A stretch of 49,217 nt of DNA from Lachnospiraceae bacterium (GTDB taxonomy: Bacteria > Bacillota > Clostridia > Lachnospirales > Lachnospiraceae): contig JAKSPD010000009.1 of NCBI GenBank assembly GCA_024405115.1, positions 1 to 49,217 on the forward strand, read 5' to 3'. A program made the position numbers and the translations under genes. This document shows, one piece after another, positions 1-8,479 of this stretch (positions are counted from its first letter, which is position 1; each line of letters begins with the position of its first letter). The notes beneath the pieces are model-generated. The model was not told the origin of the DNA and searched no databases. It worked only from the letters and a program-made list of their open reading frames with translations.

Positions 1-371
1 TCGTTACCGGAAAAGCACCTGTCAATCAGTTTATCCACAACAAAGCACTGACTAACGCAAGTTTTAAGGACGTGGTATCTCCCAACGTAGATACCATCTA
101 TACACAGGTCTGGTACGATCTCAGCGAGGAACCAATCATCTACGTGCTGCCGGAGACTGGCCGTTTCTGCAAGGTCCAGGTGCTGGATGCCTGGACCAAC
201 ACCCCCACAGTACTGGATCAGGCCGGCACCTATGCCATCACGCTGCTCTCCTGGGAGGGCGAATTGCCGGAGGGTGTGACCCGTATTGACGTTCCCACCG
301 CTTTGGCCTGGTCCATCACCAGAACGGTTCTTTCCGATGAGGATGACCTTGCCAATGTCCGCGCTATTCAG
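1..371 (+). pseudogene. DUF1254 domain protein, fragment fused to TnpB
   Basis: The reading frame is open from base 3, so the true start lies outside the window. About 120 residues match the DUF1254 pattern: a PNVDTIYTQVWYDLSEEP stretch, then VLDAWTNTP and a run ending at DLANVRAIQ. After residue Gln at base 371 the similarity stops abruptly and the same frame continues as TnpB, with no stop codon between them. DUF1254 proteins are usually several hundred residues long with a DUF1214 C-terminal part, which is absent here. The gene is therefore broken by the insertion sequence. The function of DUF1254 proteins is not well established. The family call is fairly sure and the junction is good to a few codons. 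Confidence 0.72.
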
Positions 372-884
372 GCGGGAAATGGAGTGAAATATCCAAAGCC
401 TTCAAAACACCTTCTTATGCTGTATGAAAAGAAACGCCATTCGGTGAAGGATTATCTGCACAAGGTCACACATTACATACAGGTGTACTGCGTGGAGAAT
501 AACATCCATACGGTCGTGATCGGGGACATAAAAGGGATCCGCAGGGAGAATGACCTTGGGGCAGTCACAAATCAGAAGCTGCACGCACTGCCGTACAACA
601 GGATATATCAGATGCCGGAATACAAGCTGTCCATGAAAGGCATACGGCTCATAAGGCAGGAGGAGTCGTGGACGAGCCAGTGCAGTCCGCTGTCTGACGA
701 TGTGTCTGAAACATACGCAAGAAAGAGTAACCGTAAGAAGAGGGGGCTTTATAAAGACGGCGTGAAGATCCGGAATGCCGATGCAGTGGGAGCCTACAAT
801 ACCCTGAGAAAAGAGAGGGGCATGGCGGGAAATTTCCCGACAGAAAAGCTGTCAAATCCGGAAGTGGTAAAAGTAGCTGTGTAA
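372..884 (+). pseudogene. tnpB: IS605-family TnpB (OrfB), C-terminal half only
   Basis: About 170 residues match the C-terminal RuvC part of TnpB, the RNA-guided nuclease encoded by IS200/IS605 elements. Counting from the ATG at base 72, the expected RuvC acids are visible: Asp152 in VVIGDIKGIR, Glu197/198 in RQEESWTSQCS and Asp237 in NADAVGAYN. The protein ends with the family-typical VVKVAV. The N-terminal recognition domain and the left end of the element are missing, so the piece cannot act as a normal TnpB. It is translated, if at all, only as the tail of the DUF1254 fragment. No tnpA transposase gene is present. Confidence 0.85.
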
Positions 885-985
885 CCGTAAGGTAGCAGTA
901 GAGGTGGCATGGACCCACCCTGAATCTACAGCCGGAAGGCTGCATATCAGATGCTCCGGCAATTCAATTGCCGAGTAGTTCACAA
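885..985 (+). ncRNA. IS605 right end / putative TnpB guide RNA scaffold
   Basis: Downstream of tnpB lie short inverted repeats: GGTGGCATGG..CCACC around 905-918, GCCGGAAGGC around 942-951 and GCAATTCAATTGC around 959-971. In this family the region overlaps the 3' end of tnpB and forms the reRNA/omegaRNA scaffold, with the guide taken from flanking DNA. Here the guide position would fall in the S66 gene remnant. The assignment rests on position and on these hairpins only, and activity is unlikely because TnpB is truncated. Confidence 0.4.
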
Positions 986-1806
986 GTGATACGGATATGA
1001 TCCTATGTGCCTTAGGAGGAGATGATACTTACCGTTTATTGCCGTATCTTTTTGATAACAATGAGCTGAAAAATGTTGTAAAGAAAAAAGTATTTCTCGG
1101 TTTTTCCGATACTACAATGAATCATCTGATGCTGCATAAAGCAGGACTCAATACATTTTACGGGCAGGCCTTTCTGCCGGATGTGTGTGAACTGCAGGAG
1201 GATATGCTGCCATATACGAAATCTTACTTCAAGGAATTGATTGAGAATGGGACAATCGCAAAAATCAAACCGAGCGATGTCTGGTATGATTCAAGGGAAG
1301 ATTTCTCGCCTGATGCGATTGGAACCAAGATGCCTTCTCACAAAAATAACGGGTTCGAACTTTTACAGGGAAAAGATATTTTTGAAGGTGAGATATTAGG
1401 CGGATGTATTGATACGATCTTTGATATTTTCAACGGAGAGCGCTATGCAAATTCTCCGGAAATATGCGCCAGGTATTCGATCTTCCCCGACCTGGAAGAC
1501 TGGCGTGGAAAGATCCTGCTTCTTGAAACAAGCGAAGAAAAAGCGCCACCGGAAAAGTACAGGAGAATGCTGGAGGCACTGAAGCAATATGGTATATTTG
1601 ATGTGATCAGCGGTGTTCTTGTCGGAAAACCGGCAGATGAAACTTATTTTGAGGAATACAAGGACGTTCTGATAAAAGTTATAAATGATTCTTCTTTGCC
1701 GGTAGTTGCTAACCTGAATATTGGGCACGCAACACCTCGCTGCATTATTCCGTTCGGAGTTGCTGCAAAAGTGAATGTTGCAGACCAGGTAATTACTTTT
1801 AAATAA
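982..1806 (+). pseudogene. LD-carboxypeptidase / MccF-like peptidase S66, 5' truncated
   Basis: The frame opens just after a TAG at 976, and the first internal ATG is at 997. From there 269 residues match the serine peptidase family S66 (muramoyl-tetrapeptide carboxypeptidase and microcin C7 self-immunity MccF). It begins at the conserved GGDDTYRLLPYL stretch. Counting from the 997 ATG, all three catalytic residues are visible: Ser37 in GFSDTT, Glu177 in LLLETSEEK and His244 in NIGHATPR. Family members have roughly 70-80 more N-terminal residues. The missing part coincides with the IS605 right end, so the gene was truncated by that element. There is no good ribosome site before 997. A shortened product is conceivable but probably misfolded. 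Confidence 0.8.
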
Positions 1807-1945
1807 CGGAATCTCAGTTTGTTCTTGCAACACCATATTGGGAACATTGTGAAAACATATCCCCTCTGACACGATTCTGTGACCGGAAACGGTAAAATCT
1901 ACCCCAGGGACTCTGAAACCACGTCACACGGAAACCGGAACATTC

Positions 1946-1976
1946 AGCGATACCTTAACTGGTGTCGCTTTTTATT
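1946..1976 (+). terminator. Rho-independent terminator after the S66 gene
   Basis: The nine-base arms AGCGATACC (1946-1954) and GGTGTCGCT (1961-1969) pair around a six-base loop and are followed by TTTTATT. The second arm is also the start of the direct repeat at 1961. Confidence 0.65.
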
Positions 1977-2047
1977 GGGGACGGGAGAGAGGCAATCTTA
2001 AGAAACTTTGTTCGTACGTTCTCAATCCAACTAAGGACGCAGGACGT
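1961..2047. repeat. Direct repeat, copy 1 (REP-like)
   Basis: This copy matches 3662-3747 in the same orientation. It shares the 15-base block TTGGGGACGGGAGAG (1975-1989 and 3677-3691) and then an identical 31-base block (1996-2026 and 3698-3728), with diverged spacers. The 31-base block contains an imperfect inverted repeat (AAGAAAC..GTTCTC) and the palindrome CGTACG. The GGGGACGGG lead resembles ends of REP elements associated with Y1 transposases, but that is only an inference. The rest of the 347-bp gap 1807-2153 holds the terminator and no convincing gene. Confidence 0.7.
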
Positions 2048-2153
2048 GGTACGGAAAGTGTCACAGGGGCTGAACAGCTTCTTTGTTTATTATGGGTTCA
2101 ACTAACGGACCTTTATTGGCCCAGAGTATTCTAAGTTCTACAGCGAGAACGTT

Positions 2154-3506
2154 TTATATGCATCCAGTCATATAAACTGGCAAATAGACGATTCCATCCT
2201 TTTCACAATAATCCGAGGTATGCAAAACATAAGCTTCATTCAGCCGTTCAGGATACTTATTCATGAATTTTTTAATGGAAGACAACGTGTAATTTTTTCC
2301 GGACTTTACTTCCAATGGCGTTATATTGTGACGATTTGTTGTCTTGCTTTTTGCCAGAAGAAAGTCTATCTCCATTCGACTGTTCTTATCCGTACGTGAA
2401 GAATTCATGTAGAAATAAAGTGAACGGCCACTCGCAACAAGCATCTGAGCAACGATGTTTTCGAAAATCATCCCTTCATTGACTTCCAGTTTTCCAAACA
2501 GCAGCTTCTTATATATCTCTTCTGAAACAAGGCCGTTTTCATCGAAGGCGTGGCTGATCAGGAGTCCTGTATCACCCATATACATTTTAAACGAGGAATT
2601 GTCACGATTCAGCTTTAAGCCTATAGTGGGTTCCGTGGAATTAAAGCAAACATTGGCAATCATAGAATCGCTGAGCCACATGAATGCACTTTCGTAATCC
2701 CTGAATCTGGCTCCTTTCCCTAAGGATGATAAAGTGAATTTCTTTTCATGTTTTGAAAGTTGCGCATGAATTTCATCAAAGATACTTTCCACTTTGCCAA
2801 CATACCCGCCGGCATGCTTTTGAATATCCTCCCTGTACAGGGTCAGGATATCTCTTTTTATCTGATCGGCTGCTTCAAAGCTTTTCGTCTCAATATACTC
2901 CCTGACAGCCTGTGGCATTCCTCCTATGATGATATACTCACGGAATAAAGTCATCACTCTGCGATGAAGGGCCTGTCCAAGAGGTTTCCTTTTCTCGTAG
3001 CAATCTCTTATCAGCGGCATAATCATGTCTTCTCCCTTGGCCCAAAGAAACTCTTCAAAATCCATAGGATACATCTTGATATGCCTCTCCTCAGATGGAA
3101 TGACAATGCTCTTGACGTTTTCTTTGATTGACATCAATGAGCCCGTCTCAATATAATCAAATCTGCCATCTGACACGAGGAATTTAATTGCAGCCCTTGC
3201 TCTGGGACATAACTGAACCTCATCAAATATGATCAGGGATTCCCTTTCATATAGTTTTACATTAAAAGCAGCAGACAGATACATAAAAAAGCTGTCTATA
3301 TCCCTGAAGTTCATCTCAAAAAGATCAATGATTTCAGTGCCGACCTGGTTGAAATCAATCAAAATATAAGATTTATAATTTTTTTTGGCAAACTCTTCAA
3401 CGATGTAGCTTTTTCCCACACGCCTTGCTCCGTCAATCAGTAAAGCGGTTCTTCCATTGCTATTTATTTTCCAGTTATAGATAACTTCCTCGATTTTACG
3501 TTTCAT
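2154..3506 (-). CDS. AAA family ATPase with DUF4143 domain
   Basis: This 450-residue protein belongs to the AAA_14/DUF4143 group of ATPases common in anaerobic bacteria and archaea. The Walker A motif GARRVGKS (26-33) and a Walker B motif LIIFDEV (91-97) are intact. The C-terminal third carries the DUF4143 pattern, with a restriction-endonuclease-like core around EIDFLL..ITPLEVKSG. Its cellular role is not established. Such genes are usually single, scattered and often exchanged between strains. I start it at the ATG at 3506, which has AGAGGTG six bases upstream, rather than at the upstream in-frame Met. It is a lone gene, bounded by the two direct repeats. Its promoter overlaps repeated TTGATT boxes. 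Confidence 0.87.
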   Translation of the reverse strand: MKRKIEEVIYNWKINSNGRTALLIDGARRVGKSYIVEEFAKKNYKSYILIDFNQVGTEIIDLFEMNFRDIDSFFMYLSAAFNVKLYERESLIIFDEVQLCPRARAAIKFLVSDGRFDYIETGSLMSIKENVKSIVIPSEERHIKMYPMDFEEFLWAKGEDMIMPLIRDCYEKRKPLGQALHRRVMTLFREYIIIGGMPQAVREYIETKSFEAADQIKRDILTLYREDIQKHAGGYVGKVESIFDEIHAQLSKHEKKFTLSSLGKGARFRDYESAFMWLSDSMIANVCFNSTEPTIGLKLNRDNSSFKMYMGDTGLLISHAFDENGLVSEEIYKKLLFGKLEVNEGMIFENIVAQMLVASGRSLYFYMNSSRTDKNSRMEIDFLLAKSKTTNRHNITPLEVKSGKNYTLSSIKKFMNKYPERLNEAYVLHTSDYCEKDGIVYLPVYMTGCI

Positions 3507-3520
3507 CACAGCACCTCTGC

Positions 3521-3640
3521 ACGAAATCAAGAATTATAAATACGTATATATACACCATTTCTTATATTTTGCATTCTATCACTCTTTGCGACGCAAATCA
3601 AGATTTTTATCAATCATATTTCACACCAAATCAAGATTGA
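3521..3640. repeat. Three AAATCAAGA(A/T)T boxes, possible operator
   Basis: Three near-identical boxes, all in one orientation, lie at 3523-3533, 3595-3605 and 3628-3638. One overlaps the -35 of the ATPase promoter, one lies upstream and one lies in the leader. The layout is what a repressor or autoregulator site would look like. No regulator gene is adjacent. Confidence 0.4.
3573..3601 (-). promoter_or_regulatory. Promoter of the DUF4143 ATPase gene
   Basis: On the minus strand TTGATT (3601-3596), a 17-base spacer and TAGAAT (3578-3573) form a good sigma-A-type promoter about 70 bases before the start codon. The -35 box lies inside one of the repeated AATCTTGATT boxes. Confidence 0.55.
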
Positions 3641-3661
3641 TGATCTGAAATGGCCTTAGCG

Positions 3662-3747
3662 GGTGCCGTTTTTTGCTTGGGGACGGGAGAGCAGTTGTCT
3701 TAAGAAACTTTGTTCGTACGTTCTCAATGGGGCGAAGGACGCAGGAT
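3662..3747. repeat. Direct repeat, copy 2 (REP-like)
   Basis: This is the partner of 1961-2047. The two copies bracket the DUF4143 ATPase gene. Beyond this repeat the 3507-3921 gap also holds the ATPase promoter, the three boxes and the leader of bioY. A TATAAT at 3858-3863 may be the bioY -10. No other gene is convincing here. Confidence 0.7.
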
Positions 3748-3921
3748 ATGGCCTAAAGGAGTTAAAGCCATATGGGTTGACTGTATCAGAGGAGTATTAT
3801 AAAATCATCCCTGCTGACTGTCATAAACGATAGGGCAACAAATTATAATCTTGCGATATAATATGTTTGATTTATTCTGTGCTTAAGGAGCACAAATCTT
3901 GCTTATTTGATGGAGATATAA

Positions 3922-4470
3922 ATGTCTGTCAAGAAAATGTCTCTGATTGCCATGATGACGTGTCTTATGGCTGTGTCTTCATGGCTGACAATTCCATCTG
4001 CCGTTCCATTTACAATGCAGACCTTTGCTGTGTTTTGCAGTTTACTATTGTTGGGCGGCAAAACCGGACTTGCAGCCATAGCATTATACGTTCTTATGGG
4101 CTGTGTCGGATTGCCCGTTTTTTCCGGATTTCAAGGAGGCATAGGTCATATAGTTGGCCCAACTGGAGGATATATCATCGGTTTTATCTTTACTGCCGTT
4201 TTTTATTTGTTGTTTGAGCCGTTATTCCTCAAATGCAGTAAACTCCGACTGCCGGTGCTTGTTGGCGGTCTGATTATATGCTATTTCGTCGGAACGATGT
4301 GGTTTCAGGTCGTTTCTGGAATGCGCGGAACAACATACTCTTTCGGTACGGTGATTTCAATATGTGTTATTCCGTATGTAATTCCTGATCTGGCAAAGCT
4401 GGCGTTGGCCTGGATCCTTTCAAACAGGATACGCAAAGCGGTTCTTTTAAATTTCAATGCGGTGGAATAA
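3922..4470 (+). CDS. bioY: BioY, biotin ECF transporter S component
   Basis: This integral membrane protein of 182 residues binds biotin for an energy-coupling-factor transporter. It matches BioY throughout: an N-terminal VPFTMQTFAVF stretch, the LGGKTGLAAIALYVLMGCVGLPVF segment and the GPTGGYIIGF motif, with about six hydrophobic helices. It is full length. The start at 3922 has a TGGAGAT ribosome site ten bases upstream. No ecfA or ecfT gene is adjacent, so it probably shares a general ECF module encoded elsewhere. No clear BirA operator was seen upstream. The following 190 bases hold no convincing gene. Confidence 0.93.
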   Translation: MSVKKMSLIAMMTCLMAVSSWLTIPSAVPFTMQTFAVFCSLLLLGGKTGLAAIALYVLMGCVGLPVFSGFQGGIGHIVGPTGGYIIGFIFTAVFYLLFEPLFLKCSKLRLPVLVGGLIICYFVGTMWFQVVSGMRGTTYSFGTVISICVIPYVIPDLAKLALAWILSNRIRKAVLLNFNAVE

Positions 4471-4659
4471 ACAATGAGTGAACAGAAATAAAAAAGAAGC
4501 GCGACGGTTATGACAATGAAATATATGTAAAACCGACAATCACTAAGCCTCTTTGGCCCAGAAAGAAAAGGGAATTCTGCCCGGCAGCATAAAGTACGGA
4601 AGGAGACTTAAGATAGTCTTATGCTTTCCCTGGAAAAAGCCTGAGAAAGCTTTAAGTTT

Positions 4660-4696
4660 AAAAATAGCGCCCTGAAAGCTCTGCCTTCAGGGCGCT
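4660..4696 (-). terminator. Terminator of the aldehyde oxidoreductase operon
   Basis: The perfect ten-base arms GCGCCCTGAA (4667-4676) and TTCAGGGCGC (4686-4695) are followed on the minus strand by TATTTTTAAA. It lies just beyond the stop of the ferredoxin-alcohol dehydrogenase gene. Confidence 0.85.
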
Positions 4697-4720
4697 TACG
4701 TTTTATGGATATTTATATTA

Positions 4721-6271
4721 TCAGTCAGCAGTCCTCAGGGTGTTGATAAGACGTTCAAAGTCATTGTAACCCCAGATGACAGGTACGGGGTAGAGAGGAT
4801 TTGCCTCCTTGTCTGCCCAGGCGATGATCTGCGGGATGTCCTCGTCCTTTATCATGTCAAGTCCGGCGGGAAGATTCATTTTCTTCTTCATCTCATCCAT
4901 CCATCCGATGAATGCGAGTGCCTTTTCCTCGTTTGTTCCTTTGAAGCCACATTCATCAGAAAGGTCTGCAAGACGGTCATAGACGCTTGAGCCAAACTGA
5001 CGCATTACATGTGGAAGGATAACTGCCATTGCAAGTCCGTGCGGTACGCCGTAAAGACCTCCGAGCGTATGTCCCACGGCATGCACGTAGCCCACGCAGC
5101 CACGTGTGAATGAACGGCCGGCATAGAAGGCGGCCAGCTGCATGTTCTGGCGTGCTTCCAGGTCCTTTCCGTTTTCAAATGCCTTGTAAAGGTTTTCGTA
5201 GATAAGCTTTACTGCCTTCTTTGAAAGGTCCTTTTCCACACTGGTGCAGTATGTCCAGTTAGTATAGCTTTCAACTGCATGGCAGAGGGCGTCGAGACCT
5301 GTTGTCGCAGTAATGAATGGAGGAAGGCCCATTGTGAGCTCCGGATCCAGGACTGCATATTTCGGCAGGATTGCGGGGTCGTTGATGGATGCCTTATGGT
5401 GTGTCTTTGCCTCCGTGATAACAGCTGCAACTGTGGTCTCGGAACCGGTGCCGGAGGTGGTGGGAACTGCCCAGAATGGAACAATCTTCTTATGCACCTT
5501 CAGAATACCCTGAAGCTTTGCAACGGGCTTATTGGGATGTGCGTTCTTTGCTGCAATGCCCTTTGCACAGTCCATCGGTGATCCGCCACCCATGGCGATG
5601 AGGGCCTCACAGCCGTTCTCCTTGAAAAGCTTGAAGCCTGCTTCCACGTTCTCATCCGTGGGATTGGGCTGAATGTCGGAAAACAGGGTGTACTGAAGTC
5701 CTTCTTCCTTAAGGGCTTCAATAAGACCGTTAGGGATTCCAATCTTCATCAGGCCATTATCGGTGACAAGCATTACATTCTTGATTCCCTTTGCCTTAAT
5801 GAGGGCCGGCAGCTTTTTGATTGATCCGGCGCCTTCAATATACTCGGGAGTACGGTAACCCAGAAAATAGTTGGCAACCTTCATGACTCCCTGAAATACT
5901 CTGCAATAAACTCTGCCCATACAGTTCTTCTCCTTTGAATATGCAATATTGTCCGGAACGGTTCCGGGGGTGACCATTGTAAGTGCTTCAATGGGACAGA
6001 CCTTTTCACAGATGCCACATGAGATGCAAGCGGTCTTGTTCGCCATATATGCTACGCTGTGAATATCGCCGTGGAAACGCGGAGGTGTGAGCTTAAGGCA
6101 GTCCCTGGGACAGTTCTCAACACACACGCTGCAGCCGGCGCAGCTGATATAATCAATATAGGGTGTCTTCTTTACGGCAGGCTTTTTGGGTGCTTCTTTT
6201 ACGGCACCTGCCTTATCGGCGGTAGCCTTTGCCTCGGAAGTCTTTACTTCGGATGATGTGTTTTCCTGCAT
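4721..6271 (-). CDS. Ferredoxin domain fused to iron-containing alcohol dehydrogenase
   Basis: The 516-residue protein has an unusual layout. A Lys/Ala-rich lead (1-36) is followed by a two-cluster ferredoxin domain with C44, C47, C50, C54 and C82, C85, C88, C92. A group III iron-type alcohol dehydrogenase follows from about residue 140. The dehydrogenase shows the nucleotide motif GGGSPMD (228-234) and the metal ligands Asp327, His331, His401 and His411. It should interconvert an alcohol and an aldehyde with NAD(P)H, and the clusters may pass electrons to or from the oxidoreductase encoded two genes upstream. The ATG at 6271 follows GGAGGG inside the end of the MoaD-like gene, so translation is probably coupled. 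It is the last gene of the operon. The substrate is unknown. Confidence 0.88.
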   Translation of the reverse strand: MQENTSSEVKTSEAKATADKAGAVKEAPKKPAVKKTPYIDYISCAGCSVCVENCPRDCLKLTPPRFHGDIHSVAYMANKTACISCGICEKVCPIEALTMVTPGTVPDNIAYSKEKNCMGRVYCRVFQGVMKVANYFLGYRTPEYIEGAGSIKKLPALIKAKGIKNVMLVTDNGLMKIGIPNGLIEALKEEGLQYTLFSDIQPNPTDENVEAGFKLFKENGCEALIAMGGGSPMDCAKGIAAKNAHPNKPVAKLQGILKVHKKIVPFWAVPTTSGTGSETTVAAVITEAKTHHKASINDPAILPKYAVLDPELTMGLPPFITATTGLDALCHAVESYTNWTYCTSVEKDLSKKAVKLIYENLYKAFENGKDLEARQNMQLAAFYAGRSFTRGCVGYVHAVGHTLGGLYGVPHGLAMAVILPHVMRQFGSSVYDRLADLSDECGFKGTNEEKALAFIGWMDEMKKKMNLPAGLDMIKDEDIPQIIAWADKEANPLYPVPVIWGYNDFERLINTLRTAD

Positions 6272-6276
6272 AATGC

Positions 6277-6531
6277 TTACCCTCCACAGACGGGACTCAT
6301 CAGCATGACGGTGTCGCCGTCCCTCAATGCGGCATTTTTGCCGGTCTGCTTATCATTTACCACGACTATGCAGCCGTCTATGTCTTTTGCCGTGACTTTT
6401 GTTCCGGGTTTGACGCGTTTTGCCTCCGCCAAAAGCAGGGGATACAGGTCACGCACATGTGAGGCCTCCGCCTCCATTTCCTTTATTCCGGTGTCCAGCC
6501 TCAAAAGACCGAAAACTTTTACATGAACCAT
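6277..6531 (-). CDS. MoaD/ThiS-family sulfur carrier protein
   Basis: This is an 84-residue ubiquitin-fold protein ending in Cys-Gly-Gly. The C-terminal di-glycine is adenylated and thiocarboxylated when MoaD donates sulfur for pyranopterin dithiolene formation. I start it at the ATG at 6531, which follows AAAGGAGGG. A longer frame back to 6558 would overlap the end of the oxidoreductase gene. It sits between the oxidoreductase and the alcohol dehydrogenase fusion. This placement suggests a carrier dedicated to the tungsten cofactor rather than to thiamine. Its activating enzyme is probably the ThiF-like protein at 13014-13685. A tungsten-dedicated role is inferred from context. Confidence 0.85.
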   Translation of the reverse strand: MVHVKVFGLLRLDTGIKEMEAEASHVRDLYPLLLAEAKRVKPGTKVTAKDIDGCIVVVNDKQTGKNAALRDGDTVMLMSPVCGG

Positions 6532-6544
6532 TGAATCCCCTCCT

Positions 6545-8479
6545 TTAAATGATGCCAAGCTTTTTGAGCGTCTTTTCCGTGGGAATGCCGTTCTGGTCCC
6601 AGCCCCTTGCCTTATAGTATGTCTTCTTCATACGCTCAAGCGGAACCTTTGTCTTTGGATTTTTGGGATCCTGCGGGGTATCTGTAAGACGCTTCGGAAG
6701 GGTGTCACGTTTACTGCTTACGCCAAACTTAGCATTAACGGCACGCTCTAAGCTGTAGCTTCTTTCTCCAATACGTATGTATTTTCCAAAGGTCATGGGC
6801 ATGCCCAGTGCCTTCTTAAAAAGCTTTGTGTGATGGAATACCGGGAGGTGTATTCCAAGTGCGGGAGAGGTACGGTTAATGAGACGGAGCACCCCGCCGA
6901 TTGCAGGTACGGCCTTATTAATCATCTTTGTCACGAAACTGTTGGGACGGGTGATCAGAAAGCCCGGGAAGAATGCATAGGAGGTGAAGAGGCACTGTCC
7001 GCTTGCGGAAATTGTCTCCATCAGGTCCTGGAAGAGCATGGTGAAGTCCGCCTTTGCATGAGGCGTCTGCGGATCAGCGAAAAGTCCAAGGCCTTCCACG
7101 ATTACGAGATATCCTCCGTTTAAGTGGCATCCGCCACGGTTGCTTACCGCATAACCGAGTCCCTGTCCGACAGCCCTACGCGGCTCATATGCCGCAAGTT
7201 CCATTCCCTTTGACTGGATTGCAAACTCCATGCCACCGTATTTTTCTGCAAGGCGCATGCTGCCTTCAGCAAGCTCATCGCCGATGCCCCTCCGGTGTGC
7301 GATGTCGTCCCAGACCTGAGAGATGCCTTCAGTATTTCCAAAGGAAAGCCCGTTGTTCCAGAGTCCCTTTTCATTTGCCTCCATTGCCCAGGCAAGTGTT
7401 GAGCTTGCAGATATGGTGTCCATGCCCAGCTCATCAATCTCATTATTCCATTTGAGGATGCTGTACATATCACTGTTGAGGATGCCACCGCCCAAAAGTC
7501 CGAGGGTTTCAAGCTCCGGACCTTTTACCTCGCGGTTTTCAACCTTTACGGTACGTGCGCACTTGATGGGGCAGGTGAGACAGCCCTTATTAACTATGTT
7601 AAACTCTTCAGCCAGTGTTTCGCCGTTTACTTCCTCAAAGTGCTCATAACGGCCAAACTGGTAATTCTTTGTTGAAAGCATGCCGCGCATCTGCATCTGG
7701 GAAACAAGTCCCGCTGTTCCAAGACGCGGCAGCTGGTTTCCGGTAAGCGGATGGTTTTTAAGATAACGGAACCATTTCTTGTTCCATTCCTTTGTGGCCA
7801 CAGGGTCTGCGACCGCAACCATCTTGTTGCCGTTTACGGTGATTGCCTTAAGGTTCTTGCTTCCAAATACCGCACCCACGCCTCCGCGTCCTGCCGCACG
7901 CTCATCTGAAATGACGCATGCGTAACGGACAAGGTTTTCTCCCGCAGGGCCGATGGTCAGCTGGGCAAACTTTGTTTTCTTTCCGTTTCTTAAGCCCATC
8001 ATCAGTTCCTGAAGCTTTTCCTGGCTTTCACCAGTCTTAAGTCCCCAGAGACCGTCCTCATCCGCGTTGTGGAGAATGAATTTTCCGTTATTTATCTCAA
8101 GCCAGGAATGCTCACTGCATTTTCCACGAAGGATAAGGGCGTCCAGTCCGGCTTTTTTAAGATAGTAGCCGAAACGCCCGCCACAGTTTGAAGATGTGGT
8201 TATTCCTGTTAATGGTGATAAGGTGGAAATGTTGAAACGGCTCGATGAAGGAGCCCCGGTTCCCGTGAGCGGGCCTGTGGAAATGATGAGAAGGTTTTCT
8301 TCACCGTAAGGGTCTTCCTTACCGGTAAAGCAGTCGTACATGATCCTGGAAGCCATTGCCTTTCCGCCCAGGTAAAGGGCGCGTTCCTTATCGGTCCAGG
8401 GATATTCCTTTGCGGTTCCTGTGGTGAGATCATACTCCATCACAAGCCCCATATAGCCGCCTTTGTAGTCCGTACTCAT
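6545..8479 (-). CDS. aor: Aldehyde:ferredoxin oxidoreductase, tungsten-dependent
   Basis: This 644-residue enzyme of the AOR family carries a tungsten bis-pyranopterin cofactor and one [4Fe-4S] cluster and oxidises aldehydes to acids with ferredoxin. The family features are present in order. The N-terminal pterin-binding domain includes STGPLTGTGAPSSSRFN and DERAAGRGGVGAVFGSKNLK. The cluster motif CLTCPIKC lies near residue 298, and a further Cys is in the GGCHLNGGY segment. The length is slightly above the archaeal enzymes. The ATG at 8479 follows TGGAGGTC. A TTG four codons earlier is less likely. It heads the operon with the MoaD-like and alcohol dehydrogenase genes, opposite a full cofactor and tungstate-uptake operon. 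The aldehyde substrate cannot be told from sequence. Confidence 0.95.
   Translation of the reverse strand: MSTDYKGGYMGLVMEYDLTTGTAKEYPWTDKERALYLGGKAMASRIMYDCFTGKEDPYGEENLLIISTGPLTGTGAPSSSRFNISTLSPLTGITTSSNCGGRFGYYLKKAGLDALILRGKCSEHSWLEINNGKFILHNADEDGLWGLKTGESQEKLQELMMGLRNGKKTKFAQLTIGPAGENLVRYACVISDERAAGRGGVGAVFGSKNLKAITVNGNKMVAVADPVATKEWNKKWFRYLKNHPLTGNQLPRLGTAGLVSQMQMRGMLSTKNYQFGRYEHFEEVNGETLAEEFNIVNKGCLTCPIKCARTVKVENREVKGPELETLGLLGGGILNSDMYSILKWNNEIDELGMDTISASSTLAWAMEANEKGLWNNGLSFGNTEGISQVWDDIAHRRGIGDELAEGSMRLAEKYGGMEFAIQSKGMELAAYEPRRAVGQGLGYAVSNRGGCHLNGGYLVIVEGLGLFADPQTPHAKADFTMLFQDLMETISASGQCLFTSYAFFPGFLITRPNSFVTKMINKAVPAIGGVLRLINRTSPALGIHLPVFHHTKLFKKALGMPMTFGKYIRIGERSYSLERAVNAKFGVSSKRDTLPKRLTDTPQDPKNPKTKVPLERMKKTYYKARGWDQNGIPTEKTLKKLGII

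Larger units (their letters stand above)
372..985 (+). mobile_element. IS605-family element remnant, left end lost
   Basis: The remnant consists of the tnpB 3' half and a structured right end that finishes near GAGTAGTTCAC (974-984). The left end, any tnpA and the tnpB 5' half are gone. DUF1254 coding sequence abuts it on the left and peptidase S66 coding sequence on the right. Insertion together with loss of flanking DNA is the simplest reading. IS605 elements normally insert without target duplication, so none was expected. Confidence 0.75.

Noticed and set aside
4471-4655. Possible small coding remnant (KKKRDGYDNEIYVKP) after bioY
   Set aside because: No start codon in frame and no recognised family; could be noise in the intergenic region.
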